Part shown: one piece after another, positions 55,185-64,000 of the stretch | Position numbering within the stretch: position 1 is the first letter of the stretch | How the letters are laid out: every line of letters starts with the position of its first letter | Source: Teratosphaeria epicoccoides | Lineage: Eukaryota > Ascomycota > Dothideomycetes > Mycosphaerellales > Teratosphaeriaceae | Length of the DNA: 64,000 nucleotides | Direction of reading: 5' to 3' | Assembly (NCBI GenBank): GCA_021401465.1 | Contig: JADDMT010000048.1 | Location: 1-64,000 of the forward strand | Position numbers and translations under genes: made by a program | The notes under the pieces: generated by a model | The model's input: only the letters and a program-made list of their open reading frames with translations | Databases searched by the model: none | What the model was told of the DNA's origin: nothing

Positions 55185-55574
55185 ATGTCGAATCCTACCC
55201 CAACGTCAAGCATTCAAAAGTTCAAGAACGCCGCTACACGTCTCAAAGAATGCCTCGACGAATCTCTCACGTACGCTGAAGCCGTGCAGAATCTCAAGGC
55301 TCGTCACGACGGACTTGAGAAGAAGTTTTGGGGCCTGTATGATGAAATCAAGCAAAGCGCGAAGGAATGTGCTTTCGATGGGACTGCAACGGAAGGTCGC
55401 GAACAGAAGGAAGCAGAGATGAATGCGCTTGATGCTGAGCGCAAGGAAATGGCGGACCTGTTAAAGCGGTGGAAGCAGGGGTTTAGGGGCGTGCAGAGAA
55501 GTTTGGGCAGGTGGCAAGAGATGTATGTGCAGGCCTTGAAAGCGCTGCAGGAGGAAGCTGGCGATGCTGTGTGA
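55185..55574 (+). CDS. Hypothetical 129-aa coiled-coil protein
   Basis: No family recognised. It is a single exon. Almost the whole protein is helical and charged with heptad-like Leu spacing (AATRLKECLDESLTYAEAVQ, EMNALDAERKEMADLLKRW). There is no signal peptide or membrane segment. Support comes from the ATG with A at -3, a clean ORF and a coherent amphipathic composition; the opposite-strand frames overlapping it have no such pattern. It could be a small subunit of a coiled-coil complex. Confidence 0.55.
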   Translation: MSNPTPTSSIQKFKNAATRLKECLDESLTYAEAVQNLKARHDGLEKKFWGLYDEIKQSAKECAFDGTATEGREQKEAEMNALDAERKEMADLLKRWKQGFRGVQRSLGRWQEMYVQALKALQEEAGDAV

Positions 55575-55998
55575 ACGGCTTCGCGAATGTAATCGAGGCT
55601 CTGAGGCATTGGAGTCTGCCGATGTCTCTCTTTCGTGCCTACCGATTGAGCCATAGGCTCGTTGGATCTGTGCCGTCGCGTGTGTAGCCTCGAGTCGGTC
55701 GTCGGGCACACACACAGTAGTTCGGATGCCATTCATAAGAGCAACAGGTAGCAGGTCAGTCGATGTCTTTTGTTGAGGAGGTCTCAGTATTAGTGGCTTT
55801 TGATTGCTGGTTGAGGTATTGATAGACCCCTCAGACATGTAGCGCGTAGTGACTTGAATGACTGATCAGATCTAGGTAGCACGTCTTGATTTGCAAGATC
55901 TTCCGCCTATACCTACCTGCCTAGCCAAAAGCTTCAGGACATCTCTCATTGCACTGCCGTCCTCGACCAAACAACCGTTCGATAACAAGGAGGCGGCA
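55575..55998. other. Convergent intergenic region, 0.42 kb
   Basis: Lies between the stop codons of the 129-aa gene and the histidine phosphatase gene. No supported ORF or repeat. Confidence 0.5.
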
Positions 55999-56598
55999 CT
56001 AGTATTCGAGACCAGGGCAGTTCTCCGACGTCATGGAGACGATCGAGCTGTAATCGTAAGGATCCGTCCAGATGATGTTATACCTGAAACCTCATCAGCA
56101 ACGCCTTCCTACCCCATCACAGCAACAAGAAGAGGGAGAAATAAGGCCGAAGGCTTCAACTCACGCATCATCCGGATACGTCGGCGCATCCGAATCCCCC
56201 AACGCCTGCACAATATCCGTCAAAGCCTCATGCTCCCAACAAATCAAAATATTCCCCTCCCCGCTATACCCCTCCACCACATCCGCCACACACCCGCTAT
56301 CGTCACGACCGCACGACGTGTCGACCGTGAGACCCAGGTCCTGCGCGAGCGGCTCCACGGTGTCGTAGGGGCGCTGCCGCGCGCCGGAGGCTTTGGGCGT
56401 CTCGGCCATGATATACCCGATGTCGTAGGCGGAGGAGGCGCCGAACACGTTGCGGAGGCATTGCGCGCGTTGCATGCCTTGGGACGAGAGGCCGTTGCTG
56501 CCGTTGGAGGGTTTCTCACCGTGCCGGATTAGGTACACAGTTGCTTGGGCGGAACTCACGGCGGCGAGACCGAGGAGGGGGAGGAAGGATTTCTTCAT
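55999..56598 (-). CDS. Secreted histidine phosphatase (phosphoglycerate-mutase-like)
   Basis: A small member of the histidine phosphatase superfamily. Exons are 56598-56165 and 56083-55999, giving 172 aa. Residues 1-19 (MKKSFLPLLGLAAVSSAQA) form a signal peptide. The catalytic RHG motif is Arg25-His26-Gly27 in VYLIRHGEKP. The second catalytic His lies in ILICWEHEALTDIV. The intron restores frame into YNIIWTDPYDYSS. Four cysteines in the mature part could form disulfides, in line with export. The substrate is unknown; short secreted members of this kind occur widely in fungi. Confidence 0.85.
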
Positions 56599-57228
56599 AG
56601 TGTTGAAGGTGCTTGCTTTTGGGTTTGAGGATGGAGGATGCTTGGGGTACTGGTCTTGCGTTGTATTCGAGCACGAGGATGGCGCTTGAGAGTACTTATG
56701 ACTCTGAGAACTACAGATTGCTCTGGCTAGTGCACGCTTCAGAACGGTGTCGCCAGAGATCCATACTTGATAGCCTGACGAGGTCGGTCATCCGTTTGAA
56801 GTCACCTCGTGCCTACTCTAGTCTGTGTCCCAAAAAATTCTTTTTGTCCGGAGGGAGAAGATCTACGAGCGCGCATTCATGAGCCTGCGAATAAGCTTAC
56901 AGAGCAAGCTTCTTCTGGTGCTTGTCCCGGTAGAACTTTGACTACCGCTTGTGTAGTTTGGAGGAGTGTGGGCGCTTGTAAGGCACATGGCTCAGCCGGA
57001 AAGACTGATTCGATGTGCCGTTGAAAAACGTTGGAAACTTCGCCCGTTGCGCCCGAACTAATGCACGTTACCGTATGAACATAAGTTGCGAATGTGACAA
57101 CCCTCACATTCCAACCTCAAGTAGATGCAGTTGACAGTACGCGGTAGCTGTCGTCTTTCATGTACATCAACCCACCCACTATGCCCGCTACTGTACGATC
57201 CGTACAAGCGAAGGCAGCGCCATCCATA
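56599..57228. other. Intergenic, 0.63 kb
   Basis: Between the histidine phosphatase start and the rhodopsin-domain gene stop codon. No supported ORF. Confidence 0.5.
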
Positions 57229-58761
57229 TCACACAAGCGACTCATTGCCTGCTCGTCCAGTTCTCAGAGAAAAGGAAGTATGCACCATAATCGCACTGCC
57301 CTCACACTCCGGCTCTTCAGGCGTGCTGTCGCTTCGACTGACTTTAGCACTGTAGTCCTCCGGCTCTGGTCTCAACACCGGCGCCGCAATGTCTGCGATT
57401 TGACCCTGGCTCGGTCGACGATGGCTGCCCCAGCTCCATTTCGGCTTCGCGCATTGCCCTACCTTTCCAAACTGAGCTCGTCGATGGGACGAACGGGAGC
57501 TCCTGTCACTACTACGTCGTTGAGGAATGCTTATTGTTGCGGTTGGGAGCGGAGCAACGGTCGATGTTGGTGTCAATGCAATTTGTGACTCAGCTGTGCT
57601 TACTGCACTTCCACTCGGCCGCTGCACGAGCTCGATATCGCCTTCGTCCACTGTGTCGCCAAAACTTGTGATGTGGAAATTGCTGAACTTCTGTTTTGAG
57701 CGTCCAGAGCCTTTTGACGTGCTAGGCTTCTCGGAGGTCTGAGGGGACGCTTCCTTGGCGTTATATCTTCGAGAAGAATCCTTCGGAGACACGAAGAGGA
57801 TTCGGATAGCTAGTACCATGCATCTTAGTACCAGCTCAGGACGCAGACAAGCTGAGGCTCGACTCACTTGGCACGCAGGCGCACACAATGCCCAGATCCA
57901 ACTCTATGAAACCCCAAGTTGCAACCTGTACAGCCGGAATCCATGGCGAACCCCGTGGATGAATTAAATCCAACAACGATTTCAATCGCAAGCAGCCCGC
58001 CACGACAGGTATGCAACCAACGCTGAACAAGCAGACCACGCCTAAGCGTTTATGCAGAGGTGCTTCCAACTTCCAGACTGTCGTCATTGGGAGCATGAGG
58101 ACAAGAACGTCAGAGAAGATGTGGAAGCCGTTGAACGAGAGCCACCAGTTGTAGAAGTTTATGCAGTGACCCGGGATCCAAGGCTTCCAGCTCCTTTCTA
58201 GTGGTATGCATTGCACGCACCACACAACGATAGTCGTAAGGAACTGCACCGAGATCAACGCTATTGCTGCCCAAGATGCCCACCAGAGGAAGTTGCGAAC
58301 ATTCCCTGATATTCGCAAGTAGAGGCATAATATTGACAACTTGACGGTGTAGATGGCCGCATTGCTTGTTATTTGGTCAACAGCTGCCAGCTTCAGCAGG
58401 TGCTCGAGCCAGGTAATAGTGATTGCCGGAGGATTCAGCAGCACGACATCCATGGTAGTACTGATTGTGAATGCGGTAGCAGCGACGAAAGCAACCGCCA
58501 TAACATAGTCGTCCATTCCGATCGGACGTCCCCGCAGCCATATTGTGAGGTATCTCAAGAAGATGGCCAGCGCTGCCCGTTATCAGCTTTGCAATCGAGA
58601 TGCGCGTCCAACTGCAACGTACTGGCCAGGAAGCTGAAGATCACTATGACAGCAATTAGTCCTGCGCGCTCGGCATGATTGAGATTCGTCGGAGTCGTCG
58701 CAGAGGCCGCTGCAATGCCGCCGACGCTATCGGTACCATCGGCGCGCCGTTCCCATATCAT
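57229..58761 (-). CDS. Rhodopsin-domain (PTH11-like) integral membrane protein
   Basis: A seven-helix fungal membrane protein of the rhodopsin-domain/PTH11-like group, whose members include putative surface receptors. Exons are 58761-58623, 58572-57868 and 57809-57229, giving 474 aa. The first helix is AGLIAVIVIFSFLATLAIFL, crossing intron 1. Family marks are GRPIGMDDYVMAVAF after helix 1, LYLRIS, the Trp/Cys pair in WCVQCIPLERSW and an NWWLSFNGFHIFSDVLVLML helix. The C-terminal about 190 residues are a Ser/Pro-rich cytosolic tail. No CFEM domain is present. Both introns (50 and 58 nt) restore frame. Confidence 0.85.
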
Positions 58762-60238
58762 TCTGAACAAACGTTTCCTGAAGTCTTCGCGGACAGGTTC
58801 GCATCACAAAAGACGTGAACCAAGCGAAGACCCATCGATGCCAGAGCAAGGTTCCAGTTGATGTATCAGGGGCGAACATATGACATCGCTGCAAACCAGC
58901 ACGAAACGTGAGCCCAAAAAACCTACATGATGCCAATATGCTCTTGAGACACGCCTAACAGCCAGATGTTGTCCGAGATGGTCCTTGTTGCGACTGGCAT
59001 CTGTAGCCTTGAAGTATCATTCGGACAATCCTTGGCGGCAGCTCTTCCGGTAAAAAGCAGCCAATGATGGTGCCTCGGCATTTTGAGTTCGCCAGGCTTT
59101 GATGTCAATCAACATTCTCTGACGGATGCGAGTCAGACAGCGTGGTCCCTGCTCTCAGTCCTGAATGCAGGCAAATTGTGCACAGCCTGCTTTCATTCTT
59201 TCCAATGCACTATGGCGTTGTGCTTGCTGCTCTGACCATGATGCAGTCTCCAATGATTATCTTCATGAGTTGTGCCGAGAAGGCTGAGCTGCGTGATCAG
59301 TTAAGATCAACGATGGCAAGTGATGACTCGCGCCGTGCAGCATGCGAGTTGCGCACGTTGATTTTGTTCCCGCCATGCAGCGGGCGCGGATATATGTACA
59401 CTTTGACATTGCGCACCGTTTGACGATCTTACTAGCCCGCGACTTGTTGTAAGCCTAACTGTGAGCATTCGTGCGGTTGATGCCCAGGTCATCTCGCATA
59501 TACATCTTCGTCGCGGGGATCCAGGTTCATCGCAACGCGCTGCGCTCAAGAGGCGGAATAATGGGCCTTGGGACTTAGTGTTGCGGCAGGATCTTGGCGG
59601 GAAAAAAGCTGGATATCATCGTTGACTGTGGAACCCACAGCGCAGTGAACCAAAGTCCTCGCTGTCCACGACTCAATGGCTGAACCACGCATGTCAATGA
59701 CTTCGCTGGCATGGGTAGCAGATGAGATGACTTCCACCGAAAACTCCTGAGAGTGCTTTGCAGTCCCTTGCGGCTTCGGCATTCGCTTATTGGTGATTTG
59801 CGGGATGAGTGTGGTTGAGTAGTCCACCGGCCACCTAGGTCAGGACCAGGAGCATTTGCTCGTTTGCGTTGCGCGCACACAACATCGAATCAACTATTCG
59901 TGAACATTGAGCAAGGAACTAAACGGTTGGTCGAGAAAGTCTGCCAGGAGATCTGAAGCCGCCGTGATCCCAGCTTAGCAGCAATGAAGTTGCGGAACGC
60001 AAAGGATCCTAGCGGGTTTAGTATGACATGAATATCAGCACAGCGTTCTCGCCGTGGCCTTGTTACCTTTTCCCTCCTCGACAACCAGCTGGCCCTTTGT
60101 CAGGTTGGAAAGAATCCTCAGAACTCTCACAGCGAACCAAGAATGGCCTGGTTGCCACACGACAGCGCGTGAAGTAAGCTCTGAGACGTACTTGTAGCGC
60201 GGTCCGCCGCCTGTCACGCAGCTCGACCTCTTAGAACC
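58762..60238. other. Intergenic, 1.5 kb
   Basis: Between the rhodopsin-domain gene and the RBR relic. No frame with recognisable content; it may include decayed sequence like its neighbour, but nothing specific can be shown. Confidence 0.5.
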
Positions 60239-61023
60239 ATGGCAAGTGACAAAGCTGAGATGAACCGCGACTGCGTCGGCTGCAGCGAGAGTTTCGTTAG
60301 CTTCTAGTGGCACCTTGTTGGCACGTTTACTGCGATGTACGTCTTCAACGTCTATTCACATTGGTTATGGCAGGAGAACGGCCCACCTTGCCACGCTGCT
60401 GCGGTGAAGTCATCCAGGTAGCTGATGCAGCTGCATATCTCAGTCAAGATCTGCTGGAGAAGCTAGCGGCCAAGAAAGTCGAGCTAGAGACCAAAGACAG
60501 GACTTACTGCAGAGCAATGGACTGCGCCCGATTGATTAAGCCTCAGAGCGGTCACGACGGCCAACCTGTTTGCCAGAAATGCAGTACGGTCACCTGTAGC
60601 AATTGCCAGGGCGAATGGCGTGACGGACCCTGCACGAATGTACGTCGGCTGTGGGCGCATCGCCAGGACGCGTGCTGACCCTGATGATGTTCAGGGCCCT
60701 TGTGGACACGTACTCGCCATGGCCGAGCTCCAGGGTTGGAAGAAATGTCCGGTCTGCAAGAATTTAGTTGAGAAGATAGACGGCTGTCGTCGCATGCGGT
60801 AAGCGCTTATTTATCACCCAGAACATGGGCCTAGGTGCTGATGGAAACAAGGTGTATCTGAAATTGCGACGTCTGCTATAGATGTGGTGTGAGCAAACCC
60901 CGGACTGTGCCTGCGACATAGCTGGTGTGCCTTCAGACGACGAGGCGGAGGAGAAAATGGATAAGGGGGGGATAGGCTACTATGGCCAAAAAATTCGATG
61001 CGCTAATGAGGTCCATTATCAGG
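60239..61023 (+). pseudogene. Disabled RBR (RING-IBR-RING) ubiquitin ligase gene
   Basis: The remnant of a small fungal RBR E3 ligase. From the ATG at 60239, RING1 starts (RDCVGCSESF) but runs into TAG at 60305. The pattern resumes two bases out of frame as APCWHVYC, then PRCCGEVI, KVELETKDRTYC and VTCSNCQGEW (IBR). A good intron (60640-60694) joins to LQGWKKCPVCKNLVEKIDGC. A second intron (about 60799-60851) restores frame into CI-stop-NCDVCYRCG, where TGA at 60859 replaces a zinc-ligand cysteine of the C-x-C pair. A further frame change near 60880-60890 leads to TPDCACDIAG and an acidic tail. Splice sites are better preserved than the reading frame. The end is approximate. Confidence 0.78.
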
Positions 61024-61857
61024 TGTAAGTACCTCAGTCAATGTGATAGCCTTGTAAGCAGCTTGGCCTTCGTAAGCGCCGCTAGGCATTATCGCCCGTC
61101 AGAAACGGTTAGTGATCGGCTCAATGCTTATGCCTTGACTTGGTGACTGACAAGCTGCAGCCTGCAGTGCGTCGCCCAGGCGTCAGTCTTTGGTCCGGGA
61201 CATTGTTGCACTTCATGGATGGCAAGGAGCTGGGGCGGATGCGAGGTCCAGACTTCTACCAATGATCAATTCACTTGCGAGTTGTTCTGTCGGCGCTTAC
61301 GGATCCTGATCGTCGTCATACAATGTTGCGACGAAACATGAATGCACCGCAAGACGATGCTGAAGATACATATACCTCCTGCCTCCCTCGCTCCTGACTT
61401 CGAGAACGCGCTAAGCCAACGGCGCGGCTCGTACCGGCCGTCTTCCCGCTTTTACAGGTATCTCAGCTCTGCGACACACGCAACAACTTTCTCTTCTTCT
61501 ACGTGCGGCGGCCTCGATACGACAGTTTCCCATATGTTGCTTGTTCATCAATACTTCATGGTGTAGCACAGCGTCAATCGGGCCACAGAGCAACAGAATT
61601 GCACATCGGTCAACAGCCACTCCGACTCGACTGCCCACTTCTCTGTGGCCTCGTTGGCGCGCTGGTGACCGAACAAACTCTCATGTACTCTTCTACTGGG
61701 TCAGGATAGCAAAGACACGCTTGACACAGAGCAGCAGATAGAATCCGATGAGAAAGTAGATACAGTGCTCTGGCTACCAGGTGCTTGGCAAAGGGTGGCG
61801 TGCGGTCAGTCAGAATATCTTCAAGGCAGGGCCCTTTTACCCTTTCATAATCGCATC
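61024..61857. other. Intergenic, 0.83 kb, upstream of DPH6
   Basis: No supported ORF. An in-frame extension upstream of the DPH6 ATG begins at a non-ATG codon and lacks conservation-like content, so I treat it as untranslated. Confidence 0.55.
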
Positions 61858-63801
61858 ATGGCAAATTTGCAAGTTGTCGCGTTGATCTCCGGTGGCAAAG
61901 ACTCTCTCTTCTCCATTCTCCATTGCGTTCGTAATGGCCACAAAGTTGTGGCTCTCGCGAACCTCCATCCATCATCTACCGCGATCGAGGACGAGATCGA
62001 AGATCTTGAGAGCTACATGTACCAGACTATAGGCCATGCAGTCATCCCGCTGTACGAGCAGGCGCTGGCCCTGCCCCTCTACCGCCAAGCGATTACTGGC
62101 TCAGCAGTCGACACAAATATATCATACGGACAAGTCAGTGGAACTTCGAGCGACAGCATTGACGAAACTGAAGACCTGCTGCCATTACTTCTGAAGGTGA
62201 AAGCGGCACATCCAGAGGTCAATGCAGTCAGCACAGGTGCTATATTGTCAAATTACCAGCGCACCAGAGTGGAGTCTGTTGCAGTCAGGTGCGGCCTCAC
62301 ACCACTGTCATATCTCTGGCAATGGCCCACAGTCACTGGCTCGGAGGTCTCTTTGTTGGCGTCAATGGCAGCCGTGGGGCAAGACTCACGGATCATCAAG
62401 ATAGCCTCTGGAGGCATGGACGAATCTTTCCTCTGGCAGAACGTAGCAGAGCCACGCACAAGGAACAGGCTGGCAAAGGCAGCGAGAAGGTTTGGAACTG
62501 GGAACGACGGAGCTGTACTCGGTGAAGGTGGCGAGTATGAGACTCTAGCTGTCAGTGGCCCGGCTCCCGTCTGGAAGGGTCAGATTGTGGTAGACGACGA
62601 GGACCGAACTCTTGTTCGTGGCGAAGCTGGAAGTGCCAGCGTTCGGCTGCGCATAGCGAGGGTTGTGCTGCAAGACTCGGAGAGCGAGCTTTCTCAACAG
62701 CTTGCTGTGCCCTCGATGCTGGGTAGAGACTTCCAGGAAATCCTGTCTACTCTCAAAGCCACCACCTCGGAATCAATCCACGGCACGCTGCTGCCGGAAC
62801 AGGTGTCAAATACCATGCCAACCCAAGAGCATGATCAAGCCAATCCACCCCTGCTTGCCGTCAAGCGCTCTCTGTATCCTGGTCTTGTCGCCAAAGGTGC
62901 AAGTGCTGCTGAACAGATGCGGAGCATCATGAATTATCTATCTCGCGAGCTCGGAGCTCAATTTGGACGACTTGACTACACCTCGATAGTCTTGCGAAAG
63001 ATGGAAGATTTTGCAGCTGTCAACACTATCTACGGCAGCTATTTTGACGAGCCTAACCCACCGGCCCGTGTCACCGTAGCATGCTCGAGCGTAATCCAAG
63101 AGGGCTGCGACGTCGTATTTGGCTGTACGGTGCAGCAGTCCGGTGTAACTCCAGATACAGACGTCAGTATAGGCGTGAGAAGAGGCTTGCATGTCCAGTC
63201 ACGATCTTACTGGGCGCCAGCCAACATTGGACCATACTCGCAAGCCATCATAAGTCCAGTGGGAGATGGCGAAAGTGACGTCGTATATGTCGCTGGCCAG
63301 ATTCCGCTGGAGCCGGCTTCCATGAGCGTTGTCGGAGCTCAGGATGAAGATGGATTTGCTTTGCAAGCAGTTCTAGCTCTTCAACATCTCGATCGCATCG
63401 GAAAAGCGATAAGGATAAGAGCTTGGATCGCCGCCATTGCTTTTGTCGCGCTGGAAGCAGAGAATGATGCTCACAGTTGCGCACGCAAAGCACAGATGGC
63501 TTGGGAATCGTATCACAGACAAGTGTCTGAGACTGCTGAGGAGGAGGATGGAAGCGCAGAGGACTTCGATGTGTGGTCCCATGCGCGTGGCGCCGGGCAT
63601 CGCCCGTGGGTCGCCGCGGTGTTAGATGATACGGGACAAATGACAAGAGACATTCCGCCCCTTTGGGTAATTAAAGTAGACGAGCTGCCACGTGGGGCTA
63701 AGATTGAGTGGGTGGCCTACGGAACGACGAAACAGCAAGTGCCCGAAGAGATCGAGCATCTCACATATCTGCTCAACGTCTTCCGTGGTCATGTACTCTG
63801 A
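61858..63801 (+). CDS. DPH6: Diphthine-ammonia ligase (DPH6)
   Basis: Catalyses the last step of diphthamide formation on elongation factor 2, amidating diphthine with ammonium and ATP in the cytosol. It is a single exon of 647 aa (yeast about 685). The N-terminal ATP-pyrophosphatase domain has the PP-loop SGGKDS at residues 11-16, and GEGGEYETLAVSGP is the second signature. Two RidA/YjgF-like domains follow: the first includes RELGAQFGRLDYTSI; the second starts YWAPANIGPYSQAI and has VVYVAGQIPLEP. This N-type ATPase plus double RidA layout is the normal fungal Dph6 architecture. The ATG at 61858 precedes MANLQVVALISGG directly. Confidence 0.93.
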   Translation: MANLQVVALISGGKDSLFSILHCVRNGHKVVALANLHPSSTAIEDEIEDLESYMYQTIGHAVIPLYEQALALPLYRQAITGSAVDTNISYGQVSGTSSDSIDETEDLLPLLLKVKAAHPEVNAVSTGAILSNYQRTRVESVAVRCGLTPLSYLWQWPTVTGSEVSLLASMAAVGQDSRIIKIASGGMDESFLWQNVAEPRTRNRLAKAARRFGTGNDGAVLGEGGEYETLAVSGPAPVWKGQIVVDDEDRTLVRGEAGSASVRLRIARVVLQDSESELSQQLAVPSMLGRDFQEILSTLKATTSESIHGTLLPEQVSNTMPTQEHDQANPPLLAVKRSLYPGLVAKGASAAEQMRSIMNYLSRELGAQFGRLDYTSIVLRKMEDFAAVNTIYGSYFDEPNPPARVTVACSSVIQEGCDVVFGCTVQQSGVTPDTDVSIGVRRGLHVQSRSYWAPANIGPYSQAIISPVGDGESDVVYVAGQIPLEPASMSVVGAQDEDGFALQAVLALQHLDRIGKAIRIRAWIAAIAFVALEAENDAHSCARKAQMAWESYHRQVSETAEEEDGSAEDFDVWSHARGAGHRPWVAAVLDDTGQMTRDIPPLWVIKVDELPRGAKIEWVAYGTTKQQVPEEIEHLTYLLNVFRGHVL

Positions 63802-64000
63802 CACGAAGTCCCGATTAGAATGCGCGCACATGGTTGCAGGAGAAGAAAGGCAAATATCTTCTTGAGTTGGAGAAATTTCCCAGTCGACATGCGATGGGAG
63901 TCCAGACTCTCATTGTCTTGATGAAATCTCTTCCTTCTTGAATATAGCTCATGCCAAGATTCCCGCCACATTAAACCAATTTCGTGGCCTTTGCCAATAA
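63802..64000. other. Downstream end of window
   Basis: The 3' flank of DPH6. No gene is seen before the window ends. Confidence 0.5.

Overview
This 64 kb window is nuclear DNA of a filamentous ascomycete (Pezizomycotina). A Dothideomycete is my best guess, from general resemblance only. The evidence for a filamentous ascomycete is: GT-AG introns mostly 46-110 nt long, genes on both strands without operons, a Zn2Cys6 regulator, a PTH11/rhodopsin-type membrane protein, a PHO80-family cyclin with a long low-complexity insert, a YAT-type amino-acid permease, and a sedolisin relic. Most genes are conserved housekeeping genes. I see no secondary-metabolite cluster, intact transposon, CRISPR array or RNA gene.

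Layout. 0-9 kb: geranylgeranyltransferase I beta subunit (CDC43, minus), a Bem46-type hydrolase (plus), mevalonate kinase (ERG12, plus), a PLP serine/threonine dehydratase (plus) and the farnesyl/geranylgeranyltransferase alpha subunit (RAM2, minus). 9.4-25.8 kb: a SHPRH-type SNF2/RING ligase (minus) divergent from proteasome beta1 (PRE3, plus), a PHO80-like cyclin, a Tps3/Tsl1-type regulatory trehalose synthase subunit and a CAMK-like kinase. 28-36 kb: amino-acid permease, a mucin-like membrane protein, a secreted M20 peptidase and a germinal-centre kinase. 36-48 kb: a 20-bp periodic repeat array, a Zn2Cys6 factor with an unresolved junction, the proteasome adaptor ECM29 and the EXS protein ERD1. 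48.6-64 kb: a disabled sedolisin, an unknown 197-aa protein, proteasome beta3 (PUP3), mitochondrial ribosomal protein mL59, a 129-aa coiled-coil protein, a secreted histidine phosphatase, a rhodopsin-domain protein, a disabled RBR ubiquitin ligase and diphthine-ammonia ligase (DPH6).

Functional themes. Isoprenoid synthesis and protein prenylation (ERG12, CDC43, RAM2) sit within about 9 kb, and CDC43 plus RAM2 are the two halves of one enzyme. Ubiquitin-proteasome functions recur (SHPRH, PRE3, ECM29, PUP3, RBR relic). The least explained elements are the 20-bp periodic arrays at about 3.5 kb and 36.3 kb, the two decayed genes whose stop codons partly look like C-to-T mutation, and the transcription-factor exon junction. 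Exon coordinates were read by eye from splice signals and reading frames; no alignment or RNA data was available.
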